In this document: in pieces, positions 16,417 to 24,575 of the stretch
How positions within the stretch are numbered: the first letter of the stretch is position 1
Layout: the number at the start of each line of letters is the position of its first letter
Origin: Terriglobia bacterium
GTDB lineage: Bacteria; Acidobacteriota; Terriglobia; Bryobacterales; Bryobacteraceae
Assembly (NCBI GenBank): GCA_020073445.1
Contig: JAIQFE010000021.1
Span: forward strand, 1 to 64,000
Direction of reading: 5' to 3'
DNA length: 64,000 nt
The notes under the pieces: model-generated
Databases searched by the model: none
Told to the model about the DNA's origin: nothing
What the model saw: the letters and a program-made list of their open reading frames with translations, nothing else
Translations under genes and position numbers: made by a program

Positions 16417-17607
16417 CTACGGAACGAGGACAGGATCGACGTTCACAATCTGCGGCTGGTACGAGAACACCTCGCGGCTGGAGGGGTCCACGTTGACCTT
16501 CAGCCAATTTACGTCGCCGAGGGTGGGTTGGTGGTCGCCGAAGGTTTCGACGCGGGTGAAGTTGGTCACGCGCTTCCCTGTGCTGTCGAGCAGCGGCTTG
16601 TCGACGCGGAAGTAGTGCGAGTCGCCATGGACGTAGGCAACGGGTTTGCCGAACGCGATCACCTGGGCACGAAGCGCGACCAGGAAGTCGTGGAAGCCGT
16701 CCGTCGTCTTCTGCGCATCGTCTTCCACCAGGGTGTTGGCGTTGCGCGTCGGCGCACGGGTAGCGTCGGTATCGTCGAAGCCCGGATCGGCTTGGGTGAT
16801 GAACATCACCGCAACGCAATTCTGATCCTTTGCGACCTGAAAGGTGCCTTGCATCCAGGCGATGTCGGCGGCATTGCGCGCGGCGTATTCCACGGGATCC
16901 GGGTAATCGTCACAGAGGTTATTGCAAGAGCCCTGGATGTTGATCGTCGCGTATACCACTTTGCCGACAATCCAGCGCCGGTTCTCGATGCAGGGAACGT
17001 TGGTATATGAGGCAGTCTGCGTCATGGTGACGTCGCTGTTAGGGCCCGTATTGGCGTTGGCGCCCCCGAAGCCCTTGCACAGCGGTGTTGCCTGAACTTC
17101 CAGCAGGAATTGGGACAGGCCCAGCGTGTAAGGCGTGCCAAAGAACAATGCGCGCTCGTTATCCAGCTCCTGGAGAGAGTTTCTTCCGTTCGCGCCCAGG
17201 CTCTTGCGATCGCAATCGGTCCAGTCGTTGTCGCCGGGCGTGAAGATTGCGGGAGCACGGAGGCTGCCGAAGTAGACGGTGGCCCTCGAATAGATACTGT
17301 TATCTGCGCAGTCCGGCGATCCACTGCCTTGTCGCAAATCGCCGTCGTGGGCCGTGAAGACGAGATCCTGCGAGTTCATATCGGCGATCAGCTTCGGGAT
17401 AACGGCTGCCTGTTCGGCGGAGTACGGCAGGTCACCCCACAGGCCGATCGAGTAGGGGAGGGGGCTTTGCTGGTTGGTGCCAAAGGGATAGGCTGCCCCA
17501 CGAAGGGTTCCTGGCTCCGTAAGGGCCAGGGCGGCCAGCGCGACTACCGCGACCGACCATATGACAGACTTGCGCGACCGTCGGAGCGCGCTCGAAAATT
17601 TATTCAT
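16417..17607 (-). CDS. Secreted metallophosphoesterase-like protein
   Basis: 396 residues from ATG 17607, chosen because AGAGG lies about eight bases upstream; a longer frame to 17643 lacks a good site. It has a basic N-terminus (MNKFSSALRRSRKSV) and one long hydrophobic segment acting as a signal. The body has metallophosphoesterase-like pieces in order: LWGDLPYS, AHDGDLRQGS, FTPGDNDWTDC and, late, YVHGDSHYFR. These mimic the GDxH, GDxx, GNHE and GHxH steps of calcineurin-like enzymes, but GNHE is replaced by GDND and the first motif lacks its usual His. It could be an active divergent phosphoesterase or a degenerate relative. Several cysteines suggest disulfides in an exported protein. Confidence 0.65.
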   Translation of the reverse strand: MNKFSSALRRSRKSVIWSVAVVALAALALTEPGTLRGAAYPFGTNQQSPLPYSIGLWGDLPYSAEQAAVIPKLIADMNSQDLVFTAHDGDLRQGSGSPDCADNSIYSRATVYFGSLRAPAIFTPGDNDWTDCDRKSLGANGRNSLQELDNERALFFGTPYTLGLSQFLLEVQATPLCKGFGGANANTGPNSDVTMTQTASYTNVPCIENRRWIVGKVVYATINIQGSCNNLCDDYPDPVEYAARNAADIAWMQGTFQVAKDQNCVAVMFITQADPGFDDTDATRAPTRNANTLVEDDAQKTTDGFHDFLVALRAQVIAFGKPVAYVHGDSHYFRVDKPLLDSTGKRVTNFTRVETFGDHQPTLGDVNWLKVNVDPSSREVFSYQPQIVNVDPVLVP

Positions 17608-17864
17608 TCGGTTGTTCCTCTCAGAGTGAAACTGTTGACACATCCCCGAGATTTTACCGAGCGACCATGTCTAGAACGTGAACGGACGGTTACAACAGTA
17701 TGGCCTGGCCCGTCTATCCGTTCAGGCCGAGCTGGTTGCGCTAGCCATGCTCCAGTTAGCGAGAACCACGCGCCCCTTGCATTCCTGCTGTAATCCGTCG
17801 CGAGGCTGAAAGCCGGGTTCTCTCTTTCCATTTTGGCCTCAACTTGAGATAGCCTATAGATGTT
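17608..17864. other. Divergent intergenic region with weak promoter-like sequence
   Basis: This gap of about 257 bp separates the divergent phosphoesterase-like and secreted-protein genes. It contains the 31-nt relic described separately. Just before the plus-strand ATG at 17865, TTGGCC and TATAGA are 16 bp apart, a weak promoter-like pair ending four bases from the start codon. I see no RNA gene here. Confidence 0.35.
17711..17741 (-). pseudogene. 31-nt relic of the 3' end of the secreted-protein family gene
   Basis: Bases 17711-17741 match 20906-20936 at 30 of 31 positions. The latter is the very end (RNQLGLN then stop) of the paralogue at 20912-21718. Read on the minus strand, the relic would encode RNQLGLNG and a stop, in the same orientation. 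No other part of that gene is recognisable nearby, so this looks like the tail of a deleted copy or a recombination footprint. Confidence 0.6.
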
Positions 17865-18659
17865 ATGCGTATCGCTGGGTTCTTAGTTATCGCCTTACTG
17901 GCATTTTCAGTTTTCTCGAGCGCCGAGACGTACGTTGTAGCGCATTTCCCGTATGGCGGCGGTTGGGGTACCCGGCTTCTGATTTCCAATAGCTCCCCGA
18001 CGAATGCAGTGAGCGTAGAGCTCGACTACTTCAATCAAGCCGGGCAAGCGGCGTCGGTCCCGTTGGACTCCGGGACTGGCCAGGTGCAAACCGTGATCGT
18101 TCCGCCGAACGGAACTTTTACCATCTCTAGCGATCCCGCCCAGCGATTCGGCACTAACCCCGTTGTGACAACTTGGGCGACTGCCACAACCGCGGCCGGG
18201 CAGCCGGTCAACATTCTCGAATTATTCGATTTTGCGCCCAGCAGCACATCTGCTAATTTGATCGGGTCCGCAGTGGGAGCAGCTTCCACCGCGCCGGGCC
18301 AGTCTTTCCGTTTTCCGATCGTCGTAAATGGTACTACCCGGTATACCGCCTCGATGGCCATCGCGAATCCCAGCGCCACCGCAGCTACCATCACTCTGAA
18401 CCTCCTCGACAATACTGGCGCCGTTAAAGCGACTTCGACGGTTCCGCTTCAGCCCAAGTCGCAGACCGCCGTGAATGTACCGGGCATCGCAGCCTTCGCG
18501 CCCTTCTTTAGCGGCACCGCGCTCTTCACCGGCTCGGTGGGCGTTTGCTCCAACGTCCCGATCGGATTTGTCGCGCTCGGCGCCGAGCAAAGCTCAGCGG
18601 TTCCCAGTTCCAACGTGCTTTATTCGGCGTCCGTGACAACCGACTACCATTGCAACTGA
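17865..18659 (+). CDS. Hypothetical secreted protein, beta-sandwich-like
   Basis: 264 residues with a signal peptide (MRIAGFLVIALLAFSVFSSAE). The mature protein is rich in Thr, Ser, Ala and Val and low in charge. Motifs such as VVAHFPYGGGWGTRLLISN, FFSGTALFTGSV and IGFVALG suggest repeated beta-strands of an Ig-like or pilus-like surface protein. Similar proteins are common in Solibacter-type genomes and have no assigned role. The last codons overlap the proposed TTG start of the O-antigen-ligase gene. Confidence 0.7.
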   Translation: MRIAGFLVIALLAFSVFSSAETYVVAHFPYGGGWGTRLLISNSSPTNAVSVELDYFNQAGQAASVPLDSGTGQVQTVIVPPNGTFTISSDPAQRFGTNPVVTTWATATTAAGQPVNILELFDFAPSSTSANLIGSAVGAASTAPGQSFRFPIVVNGTTRYTASMAIANPSATAATITLNLLDNTGAVKATSTVPLQPKSQTAVNVPGIAAFAPFFSGTALFTGSVGVCSNVPIGFVALGAEQSSAVPSSNVLYSASVTTDYHCN

Positions 18660-20860
18660 GCCGAAACGCCTCAACTGCTCTCGCTATTGTCGGACTTTCG
18701 TACTGGTTAATCTTCGGCGGCACCTTCGCGGGCTCGCTTTCCTGGCTGCACCAGACCATCGGGCATATTTTCCTGGTTGCGGTGATTGCGGGCGCGGGCT
18801 GGTATTTATGGCGAAAGAACCCGCGACTTGAGATCCACAGGCCACCAACGGCTTTGTGCATCCCCCTCGGGCTGATCCTGGCGGACAAGTTCGTCCGCGC
18901 CCTCCTGCGGCAATCCTGGAACTCTGCGGAGGATTTCGCCAGCTCGGTTGCGGGCGTCGTGATCTTCATTCTGCTGCTGAACATTTTGCCGCTAAACATT
19001 TTGCGGCTTAACCTGGTGCGGGATGGGAACGAACTTACGACCATCTGTGTGCCGGCAGTCGTGGCAAGCGCGCTTGTCGGCATGGTTCTCATGTTCGTGA
19101 AGCATGACCAGGAACTGGTATATCCGCTGGGCAGCAAGGTTCTTATGGCCGGCCTCTTGACCCTTGCCATACCACTGGCGATGGGCCGATTGAGGGCGCT
19201 ATTTCGAAGCAGCCCAGATCGTTCGGCGCAGAAGCTTTTCTGGCTGTCCAGCGCATTGATTCTTGCAGTGGGGCTTATCCTGACTCGGAGCGCGATCGCG
19301 ATAGTGCTCTTGCCCTTCGCGCTGGTTCTGCCTCTGGTCTTGGACAATAAGAGGCGTGGACAAGTGGCCGCCGTGCTCGGTTTGACCGTCGCAATTCTTG
19401 GGGCGGCGCTGTACTTCGGGGCCTCCGGCCCGCTCGCTGGTGTCCGTTCGCTCGCTCGTGTCCGCTCCATGATTCAGGGCGGCTCCGACTCGACGCAAAG
19501 TTGGGACAACCGGGTTCGTTATTGGAGCGGCGCGCTTCCAGCGATAGCCGAGCGGCCTCTCGCGGGCTGGGGTTCGGGGCAGGTAGGATTGATGTACCCT
19601 CCATTCCGCATCCAGCGAGCGGGATACGCGCCTTCGGGTGAAGTGGTGCCGGATCTGCACAGCGTCCCGCTGCAATGGGCCTACGAGTTCGGCCTTATCG
19701 GACTAACCCTGAGGGTCGCGGCGTTCGGCGTGCTCCTGCTTCCGGAGTATTCCCGCAGGACCCAGCAGCAGAAGACTGCGGTAATAGCGCTGGGCATGTA
19801 CGGCGTCTTCTGCCTGTTGCACTACAACTTGAACAATCCTGCCACGATCTCGATGGCCACGCTGATCGCGGTGATGACTGTGAATGCCCCGGCTCAGTGG
19901 CGCCCGACGATAGCGGCGTCGAAGCGGATTGGCCTGGTTCTCATGAGCGTGGCGCTGGCGCTTGTGTCTTTCCAAGCCCGCCTGGATTACGCCAACTACC
20001 TCCTGGCCCGCAGTAGCCATCAGTCTGGAAACGAGGGCGTCGAATCCGTTCTCCGTGCCGGGCTGATGGATTCCCGTGGGGGGTTCTACGATGCCGCGGC
20101 GGCCTTCAGGATCGACAAAATCATCCGCGACAGTGGTCACGACACTAACTACGACCAGCCCTTTCTCCTCCGGGCGGCTGAGAACCACTACCGGCGGGCG
20201 CTGGACGCGAATCCGCAGTCTCCCCAGCTAACGGCGGCCTATGGCGACTTTCTGATGCGCGCCAAAAGGCCCTGCGACGCGATCGAGATACTCGAGCGGG
20301 CGGTCCGTCTGGATTTTTATTTCAGCCTGTCCCACTTTAACCTGGCAAATGCCTACGCAGTATGCCGCTCCGGGAGTCAGGCCGCCGACGAAGCCGGCAT
20401 CGCGATTCTGGCAATGCCCACTCTGGCCTACTCCACGCAGTGGAGAAACGATCCGGCGTTCTTGGAACGCGCGCTCGATAAGTCCTGGGATTGGATCAGT
20501 GGGTGGAAAGTTGCCAGGTGGCCGGAAGACGTCGAAAAATTCCGCCGCCTGGATGCTTTCGTTCAAGCGGTTCGGGCAGGGCCAACTGCCGGGCAACGCC
20601 GCGTCCAGATCTTCCTGTCGGAGCAGATCGCGCCGGGGCTGACCGCCGATCCCTTCGCGTATATCTTCCAGCGGCGGTCCCCGCCGTACGGGCTTACGCG
20701 AGTCGAGATCGACGGGCTGGATACCGGCACTTGGACGCCCGAGGGCATGGGCCAGATGAAGTCGTTGCGCCCGCTTCGTGAGACCGAAATAGCAGCAGCC
20801 TACCAGGGCCGGAGCCTGGACGCGCTGATGCGCTCCCTGGACACACCCGCGCGCCAATGA
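18650..20860 (+). CDS. O-antigen ligase/polymerase-like membrane protein with C-terminal TPR domain
   Basis: About 736 residues from TTG 18650. The N-terminal 430 residues have about ten to twelve membrane helices. The Wzy_C/WaaL signature loop is present: RVRYWSGALPAIAERPLAGWGSGQVG, ending in HSVPLQWAYEFGLIGL, with the conserved Arg and His. After the last helix comes a soluble part with tetratricopeptide-like helices (AENHYRRALDANPQSPQL, then AIEILERAVRLD). WaaL-type enzymes transfer lipid-linked glycan to an acceptor; PglL/PilO-type relatives glycosylate proteins. No ATG exists upstream of the first helix. Only the TTG (or a CTG overlapping the preceding stop) fits, which implies translational coupling. 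It lies just before the glycan locus but is separated from it by a minus-strand gene. Confidence 0.75.
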   Translation: MQLSRNASTALAIVGLSYWLIFGGTFAGSLSWLHQTIGHIFLVAVIAGAGWYLWRKNPRLEIHRPPTALCIPLGLILADKFVRALLRQSWNSAEDFASSVAGVVIFILLLNILPLNILRLNLVRDGNELTTICVPAVVASALVGMVLMFVKHDQELVYPLGSKVLMAGLLTLAIPLAMGRLRALFRSSPDRSAQKLFWLSSALILAVGLILTRSAIAIVLLPFALVLPLVLDNKRRGQVAAVLGLTVAILGAALYFGASGPLAGVRSLARVRSMIQGGSDSTQSWDNRVRYWSGALPAIAERPLAGWGSGQVGLMYPPFRIQRAGYAPSGEVVPDLHSVPLQWAYEFGLIGLTLRVAAFGVLLLPEYSRRTQQQKTAVIALGMYGVFCLLHYNLNNPATISMATLIAVMTVNAPAQWRPTIAASKRIGLVLMSVALALVSFQARLDYANYLLARSSHQSGNEGVESVLRAGLMDSRGGFYDAAAAFRIDKIIRDSGHDTNYDQPFLLRAAENHYRRALDANPQSPQLTAAYGDFLMRAKRPCDAIEILERAVRLDFYFSLSHFNLANAYAVCRSGSQAADEAGIAILAMPTLAYSTQWRNDPAFLERALDKSWDWISGWKVARWPEDVEKFRRLDAFVQAVRAGPTAGQRRVQIFLSEQIAPGLTADPFAYIFQRRSPPYGLTRVEIDGLDTGTWTPEGMGQMKSLRPLRETEIAAAYQGRSLDALMRSLDTPARQ

Positions 20861-20911
20861 GCACAAGAATCCTGCAGGACTGAGTTTATCTCCCAGGTCG
20901 CAGGACGTCTA

Positions 20912-21718
20912 TCAGTTCAGGCCGAGCTGGTTGCGCGGATCTTTGCCAAGGATGTGTTTGACGTCCTTATTGTTCTCGTTGCAGATGTATTCCATCAGGT
21001 CCGTGCCGGTTTCGAGCGTCGAATGGCCGTACATCGTGAAAGGCCGGGTGTACGCGCCGGGATCGTCGACGACCGTCTCATAGTCCAGATGATCCGCGTC
21101 CAGGCGAGTATAGCGTTCGGTCACGTGCAGCTTTTCGGTATGCGGGTGCCCGGCGAAATCGAACCAGAACAGGTCGTTGAACCCGACCGAATCGACCACC
21201 AGGGAGTCGCCGTCCCATTTCGCGATGGAATCGCCGTACCAGGTGGGGTTCGGATCCGAGGGATGGCTCGTCCGATCGAGGAAGATCTGGCGGTAGCTGT
21301 GAATGTTGCCCTCGAAGAGGAAGAAGATGCGGGTGGGCGACGGCACGATCTGCCAAGGGTAGGGAGCCTGGCGCGGAACGCCGGTGGGAAGGCAGTTGGC
21401 CTCAGGATCGTCCTTGGACATGCGTTCCCGGGTGAGCTTCTCGGCCCAGGGCTGGGTCGGAAGCTTGTCTCCGGGCTTCAGGGAGTCGGAGATATCGTAG
21501 ATGAAGTTCCGATCGGGGCTCCAGATTCCGGACAGATCCACTTTGCCATCGGCCGTGCGCGGGGTGGGACCGGATTTCGCCTTCGCACCCTTCCCTTTCT
21601 GCTTGGCCGTAACCGGAGCGGCTTCGTCGTCCTGTCCTAAAGCTGGAAGCGACGTCGCCAACACCGCGGCCATCGCCCCCACGACGACTAAGGTGATGCC
21701 CTTATCGAGCTTCCGCAT
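20912..21718 (-). CDS. Secreted protein of an uncharacterised acidobacterial family (copy 2)
   Basis: 268 residues with a basic N-terminus and signal segment (LVVVGAMAAVLATSLPALGQ), then a Lys/Ala-rich linker (AKQKGKGAKAKSGP). The remainder aligns without gaps of note to the protein at 11912-12676 over about 150 residues, including LFEGNIHSYRQIFLD, WDGDSLVVDSVGFND and EYICNENNKDVKH. The linker here resembles that of the neighbouring sugar dehydrogenase, perhaps hinting at shared export or cell-wall placement. Its 3' end is duplicated as a relic at 17711-17741. Function unknown; it stands alone between two plus-strand genes. Confidence 0.75.
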   Translation of the reverse strand: MRKLDKGITLVVVGAMAAVLATSLPALGQDDEAAPVTAKQKGKGAKAKSGPTPRTADGKVDLSGIWSPDRNFIYDISDSLKPGDKLPTQPWAEKLTRERMSKDDPEANCLPTGVPRQAPYPWQIVPSPTRIFFLFEGNIHSYRQIFLDRTSHPSDPNPTWYGDSIAKWDGDSLVVDSVGFNDLFWFDFAGHPHTEKLHVTERYTRLDADHLDYETVVDDPGAYTRPFTMYGHSTLETGTDLMEYICNENNKDVKHILGKDPRNQLGLN

Positions 21719-22090
21719 GGAGACTCCTTGTTCGACTCAGAGGTTCTAACTCAAAGTCAGTTTACACGGTTCCTAAAACGCAAAGATAAATGTCAACATT
21801 TCATTCGACTTTGATTCATGGTTCGAGGCTCTTTAGTACCGTCGGTCCTATCGTAGGTCCTAGAACTGAAACGGGTTTTTTGATCCGAAGGTACGCCGAG
21901 ATAGTATTGACAACCGGGGTGCCTGAAGGCAAACTATAAACTCTTACGTATACCAACGTGTTTACAACTTCGGCAACGAAGTGACAACACGGCGTCATGC
22001 GGTATTTCTAAGGACCTTCCCGATGGGACTGGGAATGGCGAGAGCCTGCGCAGTTTAAGGAAGCAGGCCGATAGAGAAGTCGGAGGCTAT
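21719..22090 (+). promoter_or_regulatory. 372-bp leader of the exopolysaccharide locus
   Basis: No gene is visible in this stretch, which separates a minus-strand gene from the antiterminator gene. It is richer in A and T than its surroundings. An inverted repeat (GTACCGTCGG at 21837 and CCGAAGGTAC ending near 21895) encloses direct repeats GGTCCTA. ACTTCG-GCAA-CGAAGT (21967-21982) is a perfect stem with a GNRA loop. GCCTGC/GCAGGC (22044-22068) and CCGA/TCGG (22068-22083) form two hairpins ending at the ribosome-binding site GGAGG (22082-22086). A TTGACA at 21907 and TATAAA at 21935 are present but 22 bp apart. A structured leader in front of an UpxY-like gene suggests control by the antiterminator itself. 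Confidence 0.5.
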
Positions 22091-22621
22091 GTGCTGGAAA
22101 TACAACCGAGGTCATCGTGGTACGCGCTGTTTGTGAGGCCAAACCACGAGAAGAATGTTTCATACGTCCTGGAGCAGAAGGGTATACAACAGCTTCTTCC
22201 GTTGTACAAGGTCAAAAAGAAGTGGTCGGACCGGTACAAGGAAGTCGAACTTCCGCTTTTCCCCGGTTATGTGTTCGGATGCTTTGATCCGGGCCGGAGA
22301 GTTCCGGTACTGAACACCCCTGGAGTGATCGACATCGTCCGGAACGGTCCGGATCTGGCCCCGATCGCGCTTTCGGAAATCACGGCTCTGCAAACGCTGA
22401 TGAAGGCAGGCATTCCCTGCCAACCTTGGCCGTATCTTGAACCTGGGCAGCTCGTCGAGATCGAGAGTGGCCCGCTGACCGGGCTGACCGGTACGGTCAT
22501 TACCGTTAAGAGTGAGATGAGGCTGGTGCTATCGGTGAAGCTTCTGCACCGATCGGTCATGACGGAGCTCGATCGAGACTGGGTTCGCCCAACCAAACGC
22601 AAAGTAGCCCTCAGCGCTTAA
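22091..22621 (+). CDS. UpxY/RfaH-like NusG-family transcription antiterminator
   Basis: 176 residues from a GTG preceded by GGAGG four bases upstream; an overlapping ATG is in the wrong frame. The NGN domain is clear (WYALFVRPNHEKNVSYVLEQKG, then ELPLFPGYVFGCFD and GVIDIVRNG). The C-terminal KOW domain reads GQLVEIESGPLTGLTGTVI. Specialised NusG paralogues of this size bind RNA polymerase and stop early termination in long surface-polysaccharide operons. Its place as first gene of a locus of more than 41 kb on one strand fits that role well. It presumably acts on the transcript that starts in the leader just upstream. Confidence 0.88.
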   Translation: MLEIQPRSSWYALFVRPNHEKNVSYVLEQKGIQQLLPLYKVKKKWSDRYKEVELPLFPGYVFGCFDPGRRVPVLNTPGVIDIVRNGPDLAPIALSEITALQTLMKAGIPCQPWPYLEPGQLVEIESGPLTGLTGTVITVKSEMRLVLSVKLLHRSVMTELDRDWVRPTKRKVALSA

Positions 22622-22711
22622 TCGCAATACATCTCCAATCGGCGCGCGGCGACACTGACTCCAGAAGTTCGCCCGCACAACACCGCAAGTCGTAAATAGG
22701 GTCCAACAACC

Positions 22712-23047
22712 ATGCCGCTCCGCAGCAACAGGACGCGCTTAGTGACATTTCGGATATCCGCCGAAGAGCACCATTCTCTTACGAATGCCTGCGCCACCGA
22801 AGGGGCACGAAGTGTTTCCGACTATGCCCGCTCGGCCGTTCTCGCGCGCATGATGATTCATCGGGCTTCCAATTTTTCTTTGGGCGACGATCTGGCAACA
22901 CTCGGCACACGCTTGGAAGAGATCGACCAGGCGCTGCAGGAGCTAAGCCAGACGATCGCACGTGTAATGGGCAAAAGATCGGGAAAAGAGCTTTCGAGCG
23001 AAACCCGGCGAGCCCAGACTGAACTTAAGCAAGAGGCGTACAAGTGA
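22712..23047 (+). CDS. Small ribbon-helix-helix-like protein
   Basis: 111 residues. The N-terminal half (LVTFRISAEEHHSLTNACATEG, then SVSDYARSAVL) has the pattern of a ribbon-helix-helix DNA-binding fold. The second half is a helical, coiled-coil-like segment (LGTRLEEIDQALQELSQTIARVM). Such proteins include plasmid MobC-like factors and small transcriptional repressors. No relaxase or plasmid gene is nearby, so a regulatory role within the polysaccharide locus is more likely. The next gene starts with a GTG overlapping this stop (GTGA), so they are coupled. Confidence 0.65.
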   Translation: MPLRSNRTRLVTFRISAEEHHSLTNACATEGARSVSDYARSAVLARMMIHRASNFSLGDDLATLGTRLEEIDQALQELSQTIARVMGKRSGKELSSETRRAQTELKQEAYK

Positions 23048-23607
23048 GATTACGTATTACTTTCTTCTCGACCGCCCTACTTTTACTGGCGGCATCCGCA
23101 TTCGGTCAAACCCGGGGATTTCTGAAGATAGCAGTCATCGACGGGGATGGCGCGTTTAATGACATTAAGAATAAGATCGGGCATCCCCCGGCCGTGGAAG
23201 TCCGCGACGAAAGCAATGACGTCGTGGCGGGCGCGGAGGTAGTGTTCACGATGCCGGCCTTGGGTCCCGGCGGAGCATTTGCCAACGGGCAGCGGTCGAT
23301 GAAGGCGACCACCGACGCCCGGGGCATCGCCGCCGCGGAGAGTTTTCGTCCCAACGCGACGGAAGGACGCTTCGCCATCGCCGTCGCGGCCAACTACATG
23401 GGCAAGCAAGGAACGGCAGTGGTCGGACAAAGCAATACCTTGGCTACCGCCAGTCACAGCAATAAGAAGCTTTGGATCATCTTAGGGGTTGTCGGCGGAG
23501 GTGCGGCGGGGGCCATCCTGGCTACGCACTCGGGCTCCTCGTCCGGCGGCGCGCCGGCGGCGACTTCGATTTCAGTGGGCCCGGTGATTGTAGGAGGTCC
23601 GCGATGA
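23044..23607 (+). CDS. Secreted Ig-like-domain protein with C-terminal membrane segment
   Basis: 187 residues from GTG 23044. There is a signal peptide (MRLRITFFSTALLLLAASAFGQ), then an Ig-like/bacterial-Ig type domain (PPAVEVRDESNDVVAGAEVVFTMP and ATTDARGIAAAE). A hydrophobic glycine-rich segment (KLWIILGVVGGGAAGAILA) precedes a low-complexity Ser/Gly tail. The arrangement suggests a membrane-anchored envelope protein. It sits between the regulator genes and the export machinery with four-base overlaps to both neighbours, so it is part of the operon. Function unknown. Confidence 0.7.
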   Translation: MRLRITFFSTALLLLAASAFGQTRGFLKIAVIDGDGAFNDIKNKIGHPPAVEVRDESNDVVAGAEVVFTMPALGPGGAFANGQRSMKATTDARGIAAAESFRPNATEGRFAIAVAANYMGKQGTAVVGQSNTLATASHSNKKLWIILGVVGGGAAGAILATHSGSSSGGAPAATSISVGPVIVGGPR

Positions 23608-24569
23608 AGCCGCTCGCTTTGGTTCTCGCAGTCGGCTTCAGCCTGTGCGCTGCCGATAACAGCTGGATTCCGGTTACCGGTGTGGTCGTCGATCCAGTGA
23701 GTCAATCTCTACGCCCCATTCAAGGCCTTCCGGGAGCTTCTCTTCTGGGGCCGGCGCTGAACTTGCCGTTCGCGGTGAACCGGGCCGCGCTGCTGGGAAA
23801 GAATGCGGCGATTGCGATCGACGCGCCCAGCGATGCGAATGGCGCCGGGCAGGCTTGGCTCATCACGGGTTTACTGCGAGGCGATCTCGCGTCGAATTCC
23901 TTAAATGGCGCCATCGCCGGCGCGGACCGCATTGCGACCAACGATGCAGGATCGGTTGCGGTGCTTTACTCGAAATCCAGCTCGCAGCTGCAGTTCGTGA
24001 GCGGCCTTCCGGGCAGCGCGTCGGTCTCCGATCCAATCTCGATTCCCGGAACAGTCGGTGCGATCGCCGTCAGCGACGATGGCGGATGGGCGCTGATCGG
24101 CGTCACCGATTCGGGCGCTGGCGCGGTGTATCGCGTGGGCCCGGCGACGAATAACCAACTGCTGCCGGTAACGACGTTGGGCGATCCCAGCGCGATCGCT
24201 TTGCGATCGGGGCAAGACGCGGTCATCGCAGACCACGCTACGGATGAAGTATTTCTGGTGCGGGACGTGATCGGAGCGCCGCAACGGACGCCTCTAGCCG
24301 ATGGGTCGAGCGGCGTCAGCGGTCCGGCAGCGCTTCTGGTTCTTCCGGATCAGAGCATTCTGATCGCGAACGCGGGCTCCCAGACCATCGGCCGCGTGGA
24401 TCCAGTCACCCTGCAGATGGGTACGATCCCCATAAGCGGGGTCCCGGACAGATTCGAAAAACTTTTGCAGCCGGGCGTATACGCACTGAACCAGCCCGGT
24501 GGAGCGCCGCTGCTGCTCCTGGATGCATCCTCTGATCTCAACGTAGTGTTTGTGCCGCAGGAGCGATAG
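23604..24569 (+). CDS. Secreted beta-propeller-like protein
   Basis: 321 residues from ATG 23604, which overlaps the previous stop and is preceded by AGGAGG. Longer versions reach back through the upstream gene in another frame and are rejected. A signal peptide (MKPLALVLAVGFSLCAAD) is followed by repeated blade-like units with the rhythm SDDGGWALIGVTDSGAGAVYRV, GQDAVIADHATDEVFLV and DQSILIANAGSQTIGRVD. This pattern fits an NHL/YVTN-type propeller. Its job is unknown. It is co-transcribed with two other envelope proteins ahead of the polysaccharide exporter genes. Confidence 0.7.
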   Translation: MKPLALVLAVGFSLCAADNSWIPVTGVVVDPVSQSLRPIQGLPGASLLGPALNLPFAVNRAALLGKNAAIAIDAPSDANGAGQAWLITGLLRGDLASNSLNGAIAGADRIATNDAGSVAVLYSKSSSQLQFVSGLPGSASVSDPISIPGTVGAIAVSDDGGWALIGVTDSGAGAVYRVGPATNNQLLPVTTLGDPSAIALRSGQDAVIADHATDEVFLVRDVIGAPQRTPLADGSSGVSGPAALLVLPDQSILIANAGSQTIGRVDPVTLQMGTIPISGVPDRFEKLLQPGVYALNQPGGAPLLLLDASSDLNVVFVPQER

Positions 24570-24575
24570 AGCGCC

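Noticed and set aside
21907-21940. TTGACA and TATAAA as a sigma-70 promoter for the glycan locus
   Set aside because: The spacing is 22 bp, too long for a standard promoter, so I do not call it as such and only note it in the leader.
22712-23047. Plasmid mobilisation protein (MobC-like)
   Set aside because: The ribbon-helix-helix resemblance exists, but there is no relaxase, origin or plasmid gene nearby and the gene is embedded in a chromosomal glycan operon.
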